A stretch of DNA of 64,000 nucleotides from Candidatus Thermoplasmatota archaeon. GTDB lineage: Archaea > Thermoplasmatota > SW-10-69-26 > JACQPN01 > JAJPHT01. Both the position numbers and the translations under genes were made by a program. The DNA is taken from NCBI GenBank assembly GCA_035540375.1, contig DATLGO010000008.1, forward strand, positions 1 through 64,000. Reading direction: 5' to 3'. This document shows positions 17,808-26,484 of this stretch, piece after piece (positions within the stretch are counted from its first letter, which is position 1; the number at the start of each line of letters is the position of its first letter). Below the pieces are notes generated by a model. The model made no database searches. It had not been told where the DNA came from and worked only from the letters and a program-made list of their open reading frames with translations.

Positions 17808-18674
17808 TCAAGCTTGCGTCGCCGGCCGCGTCGCCATCGTCCGCCATTGGCGATCCTGGAATTGGGACTTCACGTTCGCGAGGACGCCCGCGAGCGCCTC
17901 GGAGACGACGAGGTTGAATTCGGGGCTCTTGAGGAAGTCCGCGATGGCCTGCGCGGTGGTTTCGCTGAACCGCGTCACCGCGGCGCTTGCGGGCGGGAGG
18001 GCGACGAGGTGCCTGAGGGACCCGTTGCGCTCGAGCGCGTCGAGGACGGCCTTCCCGAGCTCGGCGCGGCGCGCCTCGAGCGCGAGGCCGATCGCCTCCG
18101 CGTACTTCGCCTTCACGAGGTTCGCCTCCACCTGGGCGATCACGGAGAGGACCACGCGGTCGCTCACCTCCTCGATGAGCGCCGCGCGGTACTTCTTGAA
18201 AAGCATCTCCGCGGCGCGATCGCCCACGATGGCGTTGTACGCGCGCACGAAGCGCGCGAGGGCGGCGCCGAGCCGGATCACGCGGATGAGCCGGAACGCC
18301 CGGAGGAACGCGAACTGCGGAAGCGATTCGAGGGCCTCGAGCAGGATGAGGGGTACCATCCCGAGAAGCTCGAACCAGTTCTTGAACAGGAATCGCGTGG
18401 GCGGTCGCGCCTGGGTGAGCCGCCAGATGTACTCCGCGACGAAGATGAGCACGATGACGAGGTCGAGGATGACCACCTCGTCGTGCCACTGCGGTCCGAT
18501 CACGTTGAACTCGTCGACCGCGAGCAGGACGAGGGACGCGATCGCGAGGAGGACCATGAGCAGGTCGGCGGTCGCGAGCCGCGCGAGGCGGCGGAGCTCG
18601 CCCTCGTCGCGCGGGCTGGATGACATGCGCTCGCCCGCCGAGCGGACGTCGTGGACGGCGTCGTTCGTCGACAT
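17808..18674 (-). CDS. voltage-sensor-like ion transport protein without visible pore
   Basis: Membrane protein of 288 residues. Residues about 30-150 hold four hydrophobic segments resembling S1-S4 of voltage-gated channels, with S3-like [16 protein letters not shown] and S4-like [21 protein letters not shown] see no S5-P-S6 pore or TVGYG-type filter afterwards; instead a soluble helical tail of about 130 residues follows. It may be a voltage-sensor-only protein, a proton channel-like protein or a regulatory subunit. ATG 18674 chosen; ATG 18626 is possible. Confidence 0.65.
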   Translation of the reverse strand: MSTNDAVHDVRSAGERMSSSPRDEGELRRLARLATADLLMVLLAIASLVLLAVDEFNVIGPQWHDEVVILDLVIVLIFVAEYIWRLTQARPPTRFLFKNWFELLGMVPLILLEALESLPQFAFLRAFRLIRVIRLGAALARFVRAYNAIVGDRAAEMLFKKYRAALIEEVSDRVVLSVIAQVEANLVKAKYAEAIGLALEARRAELGKAVLDALERNGSLRHLVALPPASAAVTRFSETTAQAIADFLKSPEFNLVVSEALAGVLANVKSQFQDRQWRTMATRPATQA

Positions 18675-18771
18675 GGAAGTCTCCGTGAAGCCGCATGGGC
18701 GCGTCCCCCCTTCACCTTCGCGCCTTGCGTCGACGAGGGATTGATGCAGGTCGGCGTCCGTCGTCCTCGGC

Positions 18772-20118
18772 ATGCCGTCCTTCGACGTGGTGGTCGTGGG
18801 GTCGGGCGCGGCGGGCCTCACCGTCGCTTCCGCGTGCCGCGAGGCCGGACGGTCCGTCGCCGTCGTCGACAAGCGTCCCTTCGGAGGCACGTGCGCGCTG
18901 CGCGGGTGCGACCCGAAGAAGGTCCTCGTCGCGGCCACCTCCGCGGTCGACGCCGCGCGGCGCCTCGAGGGCCGCGGCGTGGACCCCGGCGGCGTCGTCG
19001 TCGACTGGCCGGCCCTCGCCGCCTCGAAGCGCGCGTTCACGGACCCCGTCCCCGAGGCCCGCGCACGGTCCTTCGAGGAGCAGGGCATCGCGGCCTACCG
19101 CGGCGTCGCCCGCTTCGTGGGTCCGCGCGCGCTCGCGGTGGACGACGAGCGGCTCGACGCGTCCCACGTCGTGGTCGCGGCGGGCGCAATGCCGAGGCCC
19201 CTCGGGATCCCCGGGGAGGCGCTCGTCTCGACGAGCGAGGATTTCCTGGCCCTCGATCGCCTCCCCGGGCGCATCGTCTTCATCGGGGGCGGCTACGTCT
19301 CGTTCGAGTTCGCGCACGTCGCCGCGGTCGCGGGCGCCCGCGCGACCATCCTGCACCGGGGGGAGCGACCGCTCGAGGGCTTCGACCCGGACCTCGTGGA
19401 CGCGCTCTCGGACGCGACGCGGCAAGCCGGCGTGGACCTGAGGGTGCGTTCGCCCGTGGTCGCGGTCGAGCGGGCCGGCGACGCCCTCAGGGTCCGCGTC
19501 GGCGGCGATCGCGGCGGTGCGATCGAGGCGGACATGGTGGTGCACGGGGCCGGCCGGGTGCCGGACCTCGACGACCTCGATCTCGGGCGCGGGAGCGTCG
19601 AGCGCGCGTCGCGGGGCGTCGCCGTGACGCGTCATCTTCAGAGCGTGTCCAATCCCGCGGTGTACGCGGCGGGCGACGCCGCCGCGGCCGACGGCGCGCC
19701 CCTCACGCCGGTCGCGACGATCGAGGGCGAGGCCGCGGCGCGCAACCTCCTCGAGGGCAACGTCGTGGTGCCCGACTACCGGGGTCTTCCGAGCGTCGCG
19801 TTCGCGAACCCGCCCATCGCGCGCGTCGGCCTTCTCGAGTCGGAGGCGCGCGAGCGCAGCCTGCGTTTCGAGGTCAAGAAGGGCGAAAGCGGCTCCTGGG
19901 CCTCTTCGCGCCGCATCGCCGAGCGCGCGTCCGGCTTCAAGGTGCTCGTGGAGGAACGGAGCGGCCGCATCCTCGGCGCGCACCTCCTGGGTCACGGCGC
20001 GGAGGAGGTCGTGAACCTCTTCGCGCTCGCGATCCGTCACGGCCTCACGGCCGCGGACCTCCGGGAGGGACTCTACGCGTACCCGACCCATGCCTCGGAC
20101 GTCCGTTACATGCTCTGA
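18772..20118 (+). CDS. FAD-dependent pyridine nucleotide-disulfide oxidoreductase
   Basis: Flavoprotein of 448 residues in the glutathione reductase/mercuric reductase/lipoamide dehydrogenase family. N-terminal VVVVGSGAAGLTVASACREAG binds FAD. Redox-active GGTCALRGCDPKK has the CxxxxC pair, central VFIGGGYVSFEFAHVA binds NAD(P)H, and the AAGDAAAADGAPLTPVA segment contacts FAD. The C-terminal interface domain is present, but the usual His-Pro-Glu near the end reads YAYPTHASD, so the dimer His context is altered. Substrate unknown: a low-molecular-weight disulfide or metal is possible. Confidence 0.86.
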   Translation: MPSFDVVVVGSGAAGLTVASACREAGRSVAVVDKRPFGGTCALRGCDPKKVLVAATSAVDAARRLEGRGVDPGGVVVDWPALAASKRAFTDPVPEARARSFEEQGIAAYRGVARFVGPRALAVDDERLDASHVVVAAGAMPRPLGIPGEALVSTSEDFLALDRLPGRIVFIGGGYVSFEFAHVAAVAGARATILHRGERPLEGFDPDLVDALSDATRQAGVDLRVRSPVVAVERAGDALRVRVGGDRGGAIEADMVVHGAGRVPDLDDLDLGRGSVERASRGVAVTRHLQSVSNPAVYAAGDAAAADGAPLTPVATIEGEAAARNLLEGNVVVPDYRGLPSVAFANPPIARVGLLESEARERSLRFEVKKGESGSWASSRRIAERASGFKVLVEERSGRILGAHLLGHGAEEVVNLFALAIRHGLTAADLREGLYAYPTHASDVRYML

Positions 20119-20186
20119 AGGACCGCCGGTTCCGAACGCTTCAAGACCCCGCGGGTCCGAAAGGGACCGGGACCGGCCCGATCCGC

Positions 20187-20819
20187 ATGGGAACCGACGC
20201 GCCCCGCGCCGCCTCCGGGCGGCTCCGATCGACCGATGCGAGCCCCGCCCAGGGGGACCTCCGCGCGGCCGTCGAGCGGGCCCATCCCCTCACGCTCCGT
20301 TTCGCGGGTCCGATGACCCTCGACGCGTGGCTCGCGTCCGCCTCCGGGCGTTCCTTCGCGGACTGGATCGCCGAGCGCTCGGCCGCGGTTCCCGCGGATC
20401 CGGACGCGGCGGCGGTGCTCGACCTTGCGCGCTACGAGGCCGCCGTGCGACGCCTCGAGGAGGGGCCCGCGCCCGAGCGTCCCGCGGCGGGCGCAAGCGA
20501 CGTCGATCCGGAGGACCTCGTGACCCTCGGCCGCGGTCACGCCGTGCTCGCGGTCGCGACGAACCTCGCGGAGCAGGTGGAGGCGCTCGCGCGCCGCGCG
20601 CGCGCGCCCGTGCGGCGCGAGCGCGGCGTCGTGCTCCTGGCGCGCGCCGGCGACGAGGTGGTCTCGGCCGAGCTCGACGTCCTCGAGGCCGACCTCGTCC
20701 TCGTCGCCGAACGCCCCGTCCACGCGCGTTTCGCGGTCGAGACGAGCCGCGATCCCTGGCGGGCCCGCGTCCTGCTCCGCGACCTCCTCGCGACGGGCGT
20801 TCTCGAACGATTGGCTTGA
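20187..20819 (+). CDS. hypothetical soluble protein, faint DUF2063/HvfC-like region
   Basis: Protein of 210 residues, soluble, no signal peptide. Residues about 33-95 read HPLTLRFAGPMTLDAWLASA, then AAVLDLARYEAAVRRLEEG, which faintly resembles the DNA-binding domain of HvfC (DUF2063), whose sequences contain a DLARLEWA stretch. The C-terminal half has strands and an acidic run. The resemblance is weak and needs a profile search. ATG 20187 follows the disulfide reductase by 68 bases and may be in its operon. Confidence 0.5.
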   Translation: MGTDAPRAASGRLRSTDASPAQGDLRAAVERAHPLTLRFAGPMTLDAWLASASGRSFADWIAERSAAVPADPDAAAVLDLARYEAAVRRLEEGPAPERPAAGASDVDPEDLVTLGRGHAVLAVATNLAEQVEALARRARAPVRRERGVVLLARAGDEVVSAELDVLEADLVLVAERPVHARFAVETSRDPWRARVLLRDLLATGVLERLA

Positions 20820-20839
20820 TATCGAAGCCATCCAGGTTT

Positions 20840-20873
20840 GGGACCGCGGGGTCCCACCACAATATTTCTATAT
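20840..20873 (+). promoter_or_regulatory. palindrome plus TATA box upstream of the small membrane gene
   Basis: GGGACC-GCGG-GGTCCC (20840-20855) is a perfect inverted repeat. An AT-rich run (AATATTTCTATATC) follows and ends about 24 bases before the GTG at 20897. The TATA run is among the most AT-rich spots in the window. The palindrome could be an operator or the terminator of the upstream gene. Confidence 0.55.
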
Positions 20874-20896
20874 CAGACGCACGGGAGACCTGACCG

Positions 20897-21157
20897 GTGT
20901 GCGGCGCAGGCTTCCCCTGGGACTGGTTCATCCTGGACTTCGCCTACGTCCTCGTGCTCCTCGGCGGGGCCATGACGCTCCGCGCGAAGGGCGCGATGCC
21001 CGTCACCTGGGTCCTCTTCGGCGTCCTCGCCATCTCGGTGGGCGCCGGCCTCGTGACGGGCACCTACATCACGCAGCGCGCGTTCCAGGACGCGGTCCTC
21101 GCGGCGAAGGAGGGCGGCGCCTTCGCGACCGCCCAGGGCCTCGCGGCCTGCGGGTGA
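20897..21157 (+). CDS. small two-helix membrane protein
   Basis: Protein of 86 residues with two hydrophobic segments (WFILDFAYVLVLLGGAMTL and VTWVLFGVLAISVGAGLVTG) and a short hydrophilic tail. N-terminal CGAGFPW and C-terminal AACG each carry a Cys. No family recognised. The GTG start is placed by the strong TATA-like box upstream (leaderless). It ends at the TGATCA junction shared with the LVIVD gene. Confidence 0.65.
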   Translation: MCGAGFPWDWFILDFAYVLVLLGGAMTLRAKGAMPVTWVLFGVLAISVGAGLVTGTYITQRAFQDAVLAAKEGGAFATAQGLAACG

Positions 21158-22420
21158 TCAGACCTTCGCCCTGAACTCGAGCACGTCGAGGCCGCGGGCG
21201 AGGTCGCCCGTGAACATGTAGCCGTTCAGGATCTTGACGTCCCACACGTTCGCGCCCGTCGACCACTGGTCGACGATGACGGGCCGCTTCGCGTCGGAAT
21301 AGTCGATGAGCACGACGCCCGCGCGGTAGAAGCCCCACACCAGCATGTCGTGGCCCGGCACGAAGCTCCCGAAATGGCTCGTGCACGAGAGCGCACCGAT
21401 GACCCCGAAGGGCGACGGGGGCTTCGAGGGGTCGACGCCCCCGACGATGCCCGTCGCGTACTCGCCGACGGGCGCCGAGGGCGCGATGTTCGAGAGCAGG
21501 ACGGGCTTCTTCTCGTCCGTGACGTCGTAGAACCAGAGCGACCCGAGGAACGTCGAGCCCGCGGGCGTGTTCGCGCCGCAGCCGGGCCCGGATCCGCCCC
21601 ACGTCTCGTCGCCGATGATGAGGAGCGTGCCGTTGCGGGTCGCGTACGCCGAGTGGTGGAGGCCGAGGCCGTACGACTTCGCGGCGTCGTTCTCGATCGT
21701 CACGATAAGCGTGGGCTTGAGCGGATCCGCGAGGTCCCAGATCTCGGTGACGTCGACGCCCGCGCAGTAGAGGCGCTCCTTCTCGGGGCTCGTGTGGAAC
21801 GTGATGTCGTGGCAGCCGTGCGTGCCGAAGGCCCCGAGCACCTTCGGGTCGTCGGGGTTCGACAGGTCCACGACGTCCACTTGTCCGCCCTTCCCCGTCG
21901 AGGCGCTGTTGTAGACGAGCGGCAGCGTCGGGTGGACGGCAAGGTTATGGTTCGGCTTCACGTCGATGGTCGCGATGTACCGGGGCGTCTCGGGCGCGGT
22001 CACGTCGACGACGTGGAGGCCCTGGCCCTGGCCCGCGAGCACGAGGATGGTGCGGTCGCCCACGTGCGCGACGTCCGCGTCGCGCGCGTAGAGACTCGTT
22101 CCGCCGCCCACGTCCTTGAGCGTCGCGACGACGCGCGGCTTCGCGGGGTCGCTCACGTTCACGACCGTGAGGCCCTCACGCAGGCTCGAGACGTACGCGT
22201 GGTCGCCGTCGACCCAGAGGCCCGCGCCGATCGGCACCTCGAGGGCGCGCGCGACCGGCTTCAGACCCGCGATCGCTTCGGGGATCGGGACGCCCCACGC
22301 GGGACCGGATCGTGCCGGGACGTCCGACGAGGCGGGATCCGCGTCCGCTCCGGGGGCCGAGATGCAGCCGGAAAGCGCGGCGAAGGAGAGCGTGGCGACG
22401 AGAAGGAGGGCTCCTCGCAT
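21158..22420 (-). CDS. secreted lipoprotein with LVIVD-type beta-propeller repeats
   Basis: Exported protein of 420 residues. Signal peptide with lipobox-like LSGCIS, so probably lipid-anchored outside the cell. The rest consists of repeated blades of the type LTVVNVSDPAKPRVVATL, LHVVDVTAPETPRYIATI and VDVVDLSNPDDPKVLGAF, the LVIVD propeller pattern. Acidic and Thr-rich, as for surface proteins. Possible ligand binding or adhesion; no catalytic motif seen. ATG 22420 gives the signal peptide exactly; longer frames enter the divergent promoter. Confidence 0.82.
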   Translation of the reverse strand: MRGALLLVATLSFAALSGCISAPGADADPASSDVPARSGPAWGVPIPEAIAGLKPVARALEVPIGAGLWVDGDHAYVSSLREGLTVVNVSDPAKPRVVATLKDVGGGTSLYARDADVAHVGDRTILVLAGQGQGLHVVDVTAPETPRYIATIDVKPNHNLAVHPTLPLVYNSASTGKGGQVDVVDLSNPDDPKVLGAFGTHGCHDITFHTSPEKERLYCAGVDVTEIWDLADPLKPTLIVTIENDAAKSYGLGLHHSAYATRNGTLLIIGDETWGGSGPGCGANTPAGSTFLGSLWFYDVTDEKKPVLLSNIAPSAPVGEYATGIVGGVDPSKPPSPFGVIGALSCTSHFGSFVPGHDMLVWGFYRAGVVLIDYSDAKRPVIVDQWSTGANVWDVKILNGYMFTGDLARGLDVLEFRAKV

Positions 22421-22512
22421 GCCCCTTCGACCGCGAGGGGGGCTCAAGAAGGTTGTTGCTCGAACCGCCCCCCAGGCAACACCCTTTTCCGGGCCTCGGA
22501 CCACCCCGGGGC

Positions 22513-23229
22513 GTGGCGGACGAGGCGGAACGCAACGTGCGGCAGATCCGCCGCGACATCGGCCTCTCCGCGCTCGCGCTCGTGAGCGTCGCGATCGGGG
22601 TCCACGACTTCCTCCGTCCCCGCGCCGACCCCGCCTTCACGCTGCTCGACGCCGTCGACCTCGGGATCGTCGTGTACTTCGTCATCGACTTCGCGGCGAA
22701 GGCGCGCGCGAGCGGCCGCCCGGCGGCCTACACGCGGTCGCACTGGTGGGAGCTTCCGAGCCTCATCCCGGTCACGGGCGGGATCGTGGCGGGCCTCGAA
22801 GGCGTGAGCGTGCTGCGGGCCCTGCGGCTCGTCCGCCTTCTCCGCGTCGCCCGTCTCCTGCGCGTCGCGGGGACCGTCGCGCGCATCCGCGGCCTCCGTC
22901 GCTACGTCGCGCGCGTCGCGCGTCGCGCGCAGGTCGTGGGGCTGTTCGTCGCGGGGCTGCTCATCGTCGTCGCGGGGGGCCTCGGCGCGAACGTGGTCGA
23001 GGGGCAGGTCAACCCGCGTCTCGCCCGCCTCGAGGACGCGCTCTGGTGGAGCCTCAACCTCTTCACGACGACGAGCTACGTGGATTTCCAGCCGCGGACA
23101 TCCGGAGGGCGCATCCTCGCGGGGATCCTGCAGGTGCTCGGCGTCGCCTTCGTCGGCGTCTTCGCCGCGAGCCTCGCGTCCGCGATCCTCAAGGAGCCCG
23201 AGGCGGGCCCCGAGGACGAGCGCGCGTGA
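22513..23229 (+). CDS. ion channel with S1-S4-like region and atypical pore
   Basis: Membrane protein of 238 residues built like a voltage-gated channel: S1-S3, an Arg-rich S4 (LRALRLVRLLRVARLLRVAG), S5, a pore helix and S6. The pore reads ALWWSLNLFTTTSYVDFQP, where K+ channels have ALWW...TVGYGD..P. Both filter glycines are gone, so K+ selectivity is unlikely. GTG 22513 gives VADEAERNVRQ; the frame is open further back, but that part is antisense to the LVIVD signal peptide. Ends at TGATCA with the lipoprotein gene. Confidence 0.8.
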   Translation: MADEAERNVRQIRRDIGLSALALVSVAIGVHDFLRPRADPAFTLLDAVDLGIVVYFVIDFAAKARASGRPAAYTRSHWWELPSLIPVTGGIVAGLEGVSVLRALRLVRLLRVARLLRVAGTVARIRGLRRYVARVARRAQVVGLFVAGLLIVVAGGLGANVVEGQVNPRLARLEDALWWSLNLFTTTSYVDFQPRTSGGRILAGILQVLGVAFVGVFAASLASAILKEPEAGPEDERA

Positions 23230-23811
23230 TCACGCGTTCTGGCTGCAGACGATCGTCGCGTAGATGGGATCCTCGGTCGAGGCGTAGAGGAGCACGAGAT
23301 CCAGGTTCACGCGGAGGTCGCGGATGACCGCGTTCTCGCCAACGGGAGCCTGGATGAGGACGCGGGGGCTCGAGCGGTTCGTGAAGTCCGCCGCGGGGAT
23401 CTCCAGGGTGATCGGTGAGGGCCCGACCACCTTCGCGGTGGGCTTCGACGCGTTCGTCGAGTCGTAGAACCGGGCCTCGAGCTTCTGCGAGAACTGGTCT
23501 GCCGAGGTCCACGTGAAGACGGCGCTACCGCCGACGAAGGTCGCGTTCTGGTCGAACGAGATATCGAGGCAGTTCTTCGATCCTGTCGTGAGGGACACGC
23601 TCGCGAGGCGCGTATGCGCGAGCGTGAGCGTGAAGGACTCCTTGGATTCGAGGACGGTGAGGTTTTCCGTCCCGTTCGCGACCGGAGGCGTCGGGAGGGT
23701 CGGCTTCGACGGGCCCGTCGTGCCCGGCGCCACGGGCTCGGACCCGGCCCCGATGCAGCCGGCGAGGACGACCGCGAGCGCGAGCGGGAGGACGAGAAGA
23801 CGCTTGGTCAT
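23230..23811 (-). CDS. putative surface lipoprotein, unknown
   Basis: Exported protein of 193 residues: MTKRLLVLPLALAVVLAGCI gives a signal peptide with lipobox (LAGC), followed by a Pro/Thr/Gly-rich spacer of about 25 residues and a beta-rich domain with NxT/NxS sites (GTENLTVLES, DQNATF, FTNRSS). Two pairs of Cys may form disulfides. No family recognised. Shares the TGATCA end with the channel gene. Probably a cell-surface protein exposed beyond the S-layer base. Confidence 0.7.
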   Translation of the reverse strand: MTKRLLVLPLALAVVLAGCIGAGSEPVAPGTTGPSKPTLPTPPVANGTENLTVLESKESFTLTLAHTRLASVSLTTGSKNCLDISFDQNATFVGGSAVFTWTSADQFSQKLEARFYDSTNASKPTAKVVGPSPITLEIPAADFTNRSSPRVLIQAPVGENAVIRDLRVNLDLVLLYASTEDPIYATIVCSQNA

Positions 23812-23930
23812 GGAGGGGATCCGGGGGCGATGAGCCATGGCCGCAACATGAAGCTTCTTGCGCGACGCATGGCCGTCCGACAATGGCCGCGACGATAGGC
23901 CCTTTAAGGAGCGGACCCTTCGGAGGGCCG

Positions 23931-24752
23931 TTGATCGTCGACTGCCACGTCCACCTCAACGACTACACGAACGACCGGGTGCCGACCGAGGAAAGCCTGC
24001 AGAAGCTCCTCGCCGACATGAAGTCGAACGGCGTGGCGAAGGCCTTCATCCTCACGTCCTACCTCGCGAACGAGCAGCGCCCCCGCATCGATCGCGTCCT
24101 CGACCTTGTCAAGCCCCACCCTGAGCTTTTCGTGGTCGAGGGGATCTCGCTCTCGGGGGGCGCGCCCTTCGACCTGCGCGCGACGGAGGAGCGATTGAGG
24201 CAGGGGCTCACCATCGGGCTCAAGCTCTACCCCGGCTACGAGCACTATTATCCGACGGACCGCCTGTGCGAGCCGATCTACGACCTCGCCGCGAAATACC
24301 GCGTGCCGGTCATGTTCCACACGGGCGACACGTTCACGAAGATCGGGAAGCTGAAGTACAGCCACCCGCTCCACCTCGACGACGTCGCGGTCGACCACCC
24401 GGACCTCAAGATCGTGATCTGCCACCTCGGAAACCCGTGGTTCAGGGACACGGCGGAGCTCATCTACAAGAACGACAACGTCCGCGCCGACATCTCCGGC
24501 CTTATCCTCGGCAACTTCGAGGCGCGCTTCGAGCGCTGGCTTGCCGACCAGGTGCGCGACCTCATCCTCTACGCGGGCGACCCCGAGGATCTGCTGTTCG
24601 GGACCGATTGGCCGCTCGTCGCGATGTCGCCGTACATCCGCTTCGTGCGCTCGCTCGACCTCGACGAGGACGAGGAGCGGCGATTGCTCTCGGGCAACGC
24701 GATCGAGTGGTTCGACCTCGACCGGCACGAGAAGCGGAGGGCGAGCCGGTGA
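23931..24752 (+). CDS. amidohydrolase family 2 (TIM-barrel) metal-dependent hydrolase
   Basis: Hydrolase of 273 residues. LIVDCHVHLNDYTND gives the N-terminal HxH metal site. Further metal ligands are likely in VPVMFHTGDT, KIVICHLGNPWF and the terminal LLFGTDWPLV Asp, the amidohydrolase_2 layout (as in aminocarboxymuconate decarboxylase-like enzymes). It could hydrolyse or decarboxylate an unknown small carboxylate. A CCTTTAAGGA box at 23901-23910 makes TTG 23931 the likely leaderless start; ATG 23883 lies upstream of that box. GTGA overlap with the GNAT gene suggests joint function. Confidence 0.84.
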   Translation: MIVDCHVHLNDYTNDRVPTEESLQKLLADMKSNGVAKAFILTSYLANEQRPRIDRVLDLVKPHPELFVVEGISLSGGAPFDLRATEERLRQGLTIGLKLYPGYEHYYPTDRLCEPIYDLAAKYRVPVMFHTGDTFTKIGKLKYSHPLHLDDVAVDHPDLKIVICHLGNPWFRDTAELIYKNDNVRADISGLILGNFEARFERWLADQVRDLILYAGDPEDLLFGTDWPLVAMSPYIRFVRSLDLDEDEERRLLSGNAIEWFDLDRHEKRRASR

Positions 24753-25465
24753 CGAAGTCGCCCGTCCGCTACCGGGCGATGCGCAAGGAGGACGTGCCCG
24801 AGCTCATCCGTCTCGAGGCCGCGAGCTTTCCCGGCATTCCGCCCGAGCGGCACTGGATCCCGGCGATGCTCGAGGCTCACGTCGACAAATTCCCCGAAGG
24901 CCAGTTCGTCGCCGAGATCGACGGCCGGCTCGTGGGCAGCGCGACCACGCTGCTCGTCCCGCTCGCCGCGGCCCTGACCCCCCACAAGTGGCGCGAGATC
25001 ACGGGGGGCGGCTACCTGACGACGCACGATCCCTCGGGCGACGCCCTCTACGGCACGGAGGTCATGGTCCATCCGGATGCGCGGCGTCGCGGCATCGGCA
25101 GGCACCTCTACGAGCTGCGCAAGGACCTGATCCGGCGCCGCAACCTCCGGGCCTTCGTGACGGGCGGGCGTATCCCCGAATACGTGAAGCACGCGGGCGA
25201 GATGTCGGCGAGCGCGTACGTGCGGAGCGTGCTGCGCGGCGAGCGCACCGACCGCACGCTCACCCCGCAGCTGAGGAGCGGCATGACCGTCGCGGGCGTC
25301 ATGCCGGCCTACATCACCGACCCCAACTCGCGCAACTGGGCGACGCTCCTCGTGTGGTGGAACCTCGATTACGAGGCCCCGACGTCGCTTACGCCCGCGG
25401 CCCCCTCGGCGCGCGCGGGCGACAGCGCGACCGCGAAGGCGCAGCGCGCGGGTCACGACCGCTGA
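24749..25465 (+). CDS. GNAT-family N-acetyltransferase
   Basis: Acetyltransferase of 238 residues. The early RYRAMRKEDVPELIRLEAASFP, central TEVMVHPDARRRGIGRHLYE (acetyl-CoA pyrophosphate loop R/Q-x-x-G-x-G/A) and later aromatic core match GNAT proteins. It is longer than minimal GNATs, with a C-terminal extension (about 150-238) including AYITDPNSRNWATLLVWWN and a low-complexity tail. Start GTG overlaps the hydrolase stop. A concerted acetyl/acyl metabolism with the amidohydrolase is plausible but unproven. Confidence 0.84.
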   Translation: MTKSPVRYRAMRKEDVPELIRLEAASFPGIPPERHWIPAMLEAHVDKFPEGQFVAEIDGRLVGSATTLLVPLAAALTPHKWREITGGGYLTTHDPSGDALYGTEVMVHPDARRRGIGRHLYELRKDLIRRRNLRAFVTGGRIPEYVKHAGEMSASAYVRSVLRGERTDRTLTPQLRSGMTVAGVMPAYITDPNSRNWATLLVWWNLDYEAPTSLTPAAPSARAGDSATAKAQRAGHDR

Positions 25466-25526
25466 GCCGCGACAAGCGACGCGTCAGCGGCTGCGCTTGA
25501 TCGAACGAGCGCGCGCGACGCGGCCG

Positions 25527-25946
25527 TCAGTCGCGCCACTGCGCCTTGATCCAGCCATCGACGAAGCTCCGCGCGATCTCGGGCTCCGCGTACGCGATGT
25601 CGGTCGCGGACACGAGTCCCCTCACCTCCCCGTCGAGGCAGACGACGAGACGCTTCACGCCGAGCTGCTTCATGCGCATCGCGGCCTCCTCGATCGAGGC
25701 GGCGGGATCGACCGTCGCGACCGGCGCGCTCATCACGTCCGCGACGCGGGTCCCGTCGGGGTCGCGACCTTCCGCAAGCACGCGGAACGCGAGGTCGCGC
25801 TCGGTCACGACGCCGAGCGGCGCCCCGCCGTCGACCACGACGAGGCAGCCGATCGCCTTCGCGCGCATGAGGCGCGAGGCCTCGCGGGCGGAGGCGCGCG
25901 GGGCGATCGTCACGACCTTCCGGGTCATGACGGAATCGACGATCAT
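25527..25946 (-). CDS. CBS-domain-pair protein
   Basis: Stand-alone pair of CBS domains, 139 residues. First CBS: DSVMTRKVVTIAPRASAREA to GVVTERDL; second: VADVMSAPVATVDPAASIEE to GLVSATDI. Such proteins bind adenosine nucleotides and act as energy or ligand sensors. There is no fused effector, and no obvious partner nearby apart from the divergent pump region. ATG 25946 fits the family start, with a GGCTATGCC box upstream. Confidence 0.88.
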   Translation of the reverse strand: MIVDSVMTRKVVTIAPRASAREASRLMRAKAIGCLVVVDGGAPLGVVTERDLAFRVLAEGRDPDGTRVADVMSAPVATVDPAASIEEAAMRMKQLGVKRLVVCLDGEVRGLVSATDIAYAEPEIARSFVDGWIKAQWRD

Positions 25947-26037
25947 GCGTATCGTTCGGTCGTGGTGGCGGCATAGCCTTTCCGGTGGGCGACGGGCTTG
26001 AGCGTGGCGTGCGCGATCCGGCGGCGATCCTTTTGGA

Positions 26038-26413
26038 TTGCGAAGCCTGGGGACCGGCCCCGACCGTCGGACCGCCCTCGCCGCCCTCGGCGACTCCCGT
26101 CTCCGCGCGGCGCACGTCTTGCGGCGCGACCGCCTCACACGCCATCATCGTCGAGACGGGCCGGTAACGGTCTTTGCGCATCGCGCGCGGCGCGGCGGAC
26201 GTGGTGGTCGGCGACTGGGTCGCGCCCGCGCCCGCGCGCGGCGCCGTTCCCCCGACGATCGTCGCGATCCTCCCGCGGCGAGGCGTCATCGCGCGCAAGG
26301 CGAGCGGCGCGACGCACGCGGCCCAGACGCTCGCCGCCAACATGGACGTCGCCCTGCGAGCGAGCGCCGGGAGGAGACCGAGCGCCGCCTCGGACGCGCG
26401 GGCTCGAGGATGA
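26038..26413 (+). pseudogene. truncated, frameshifted remnant of an RsgA-type GTPase
   Basis: Conceptual reading across frames gives LRSLGTGPDRRTALAALGDS, LRAAHVLRRDR, then after a frameshift near 26125 SHAIIVETG, an in-frame TAA at 26165-26167, and in the same frame RIARGAADVVVGDWVAPAPA, TIVAILPRRGVIARKASGAT and LAANMDVAL. This is the N-terminal OB-fold of ribosome-assembly GTPase RsgA, including the usual GDWV, VLPRR and AANVD landmarks. The GTPase domain is absent: the frame runs into low-complexity sequence, and the pump promoter follows at 26485. Frameshift, stop and truncation together indicate a dead gene. The two frames that carry the matches, 26038 and 26174, could be misread as small genes. 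Confidence 0.65.
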
Positions 26414-26484
26414 TCCGCGGGGCGAAGGAATACAAGCGCTCGCGGCGCGAGGGGTAGCGAATCCGACGCGCGCCGCGCGACGGC

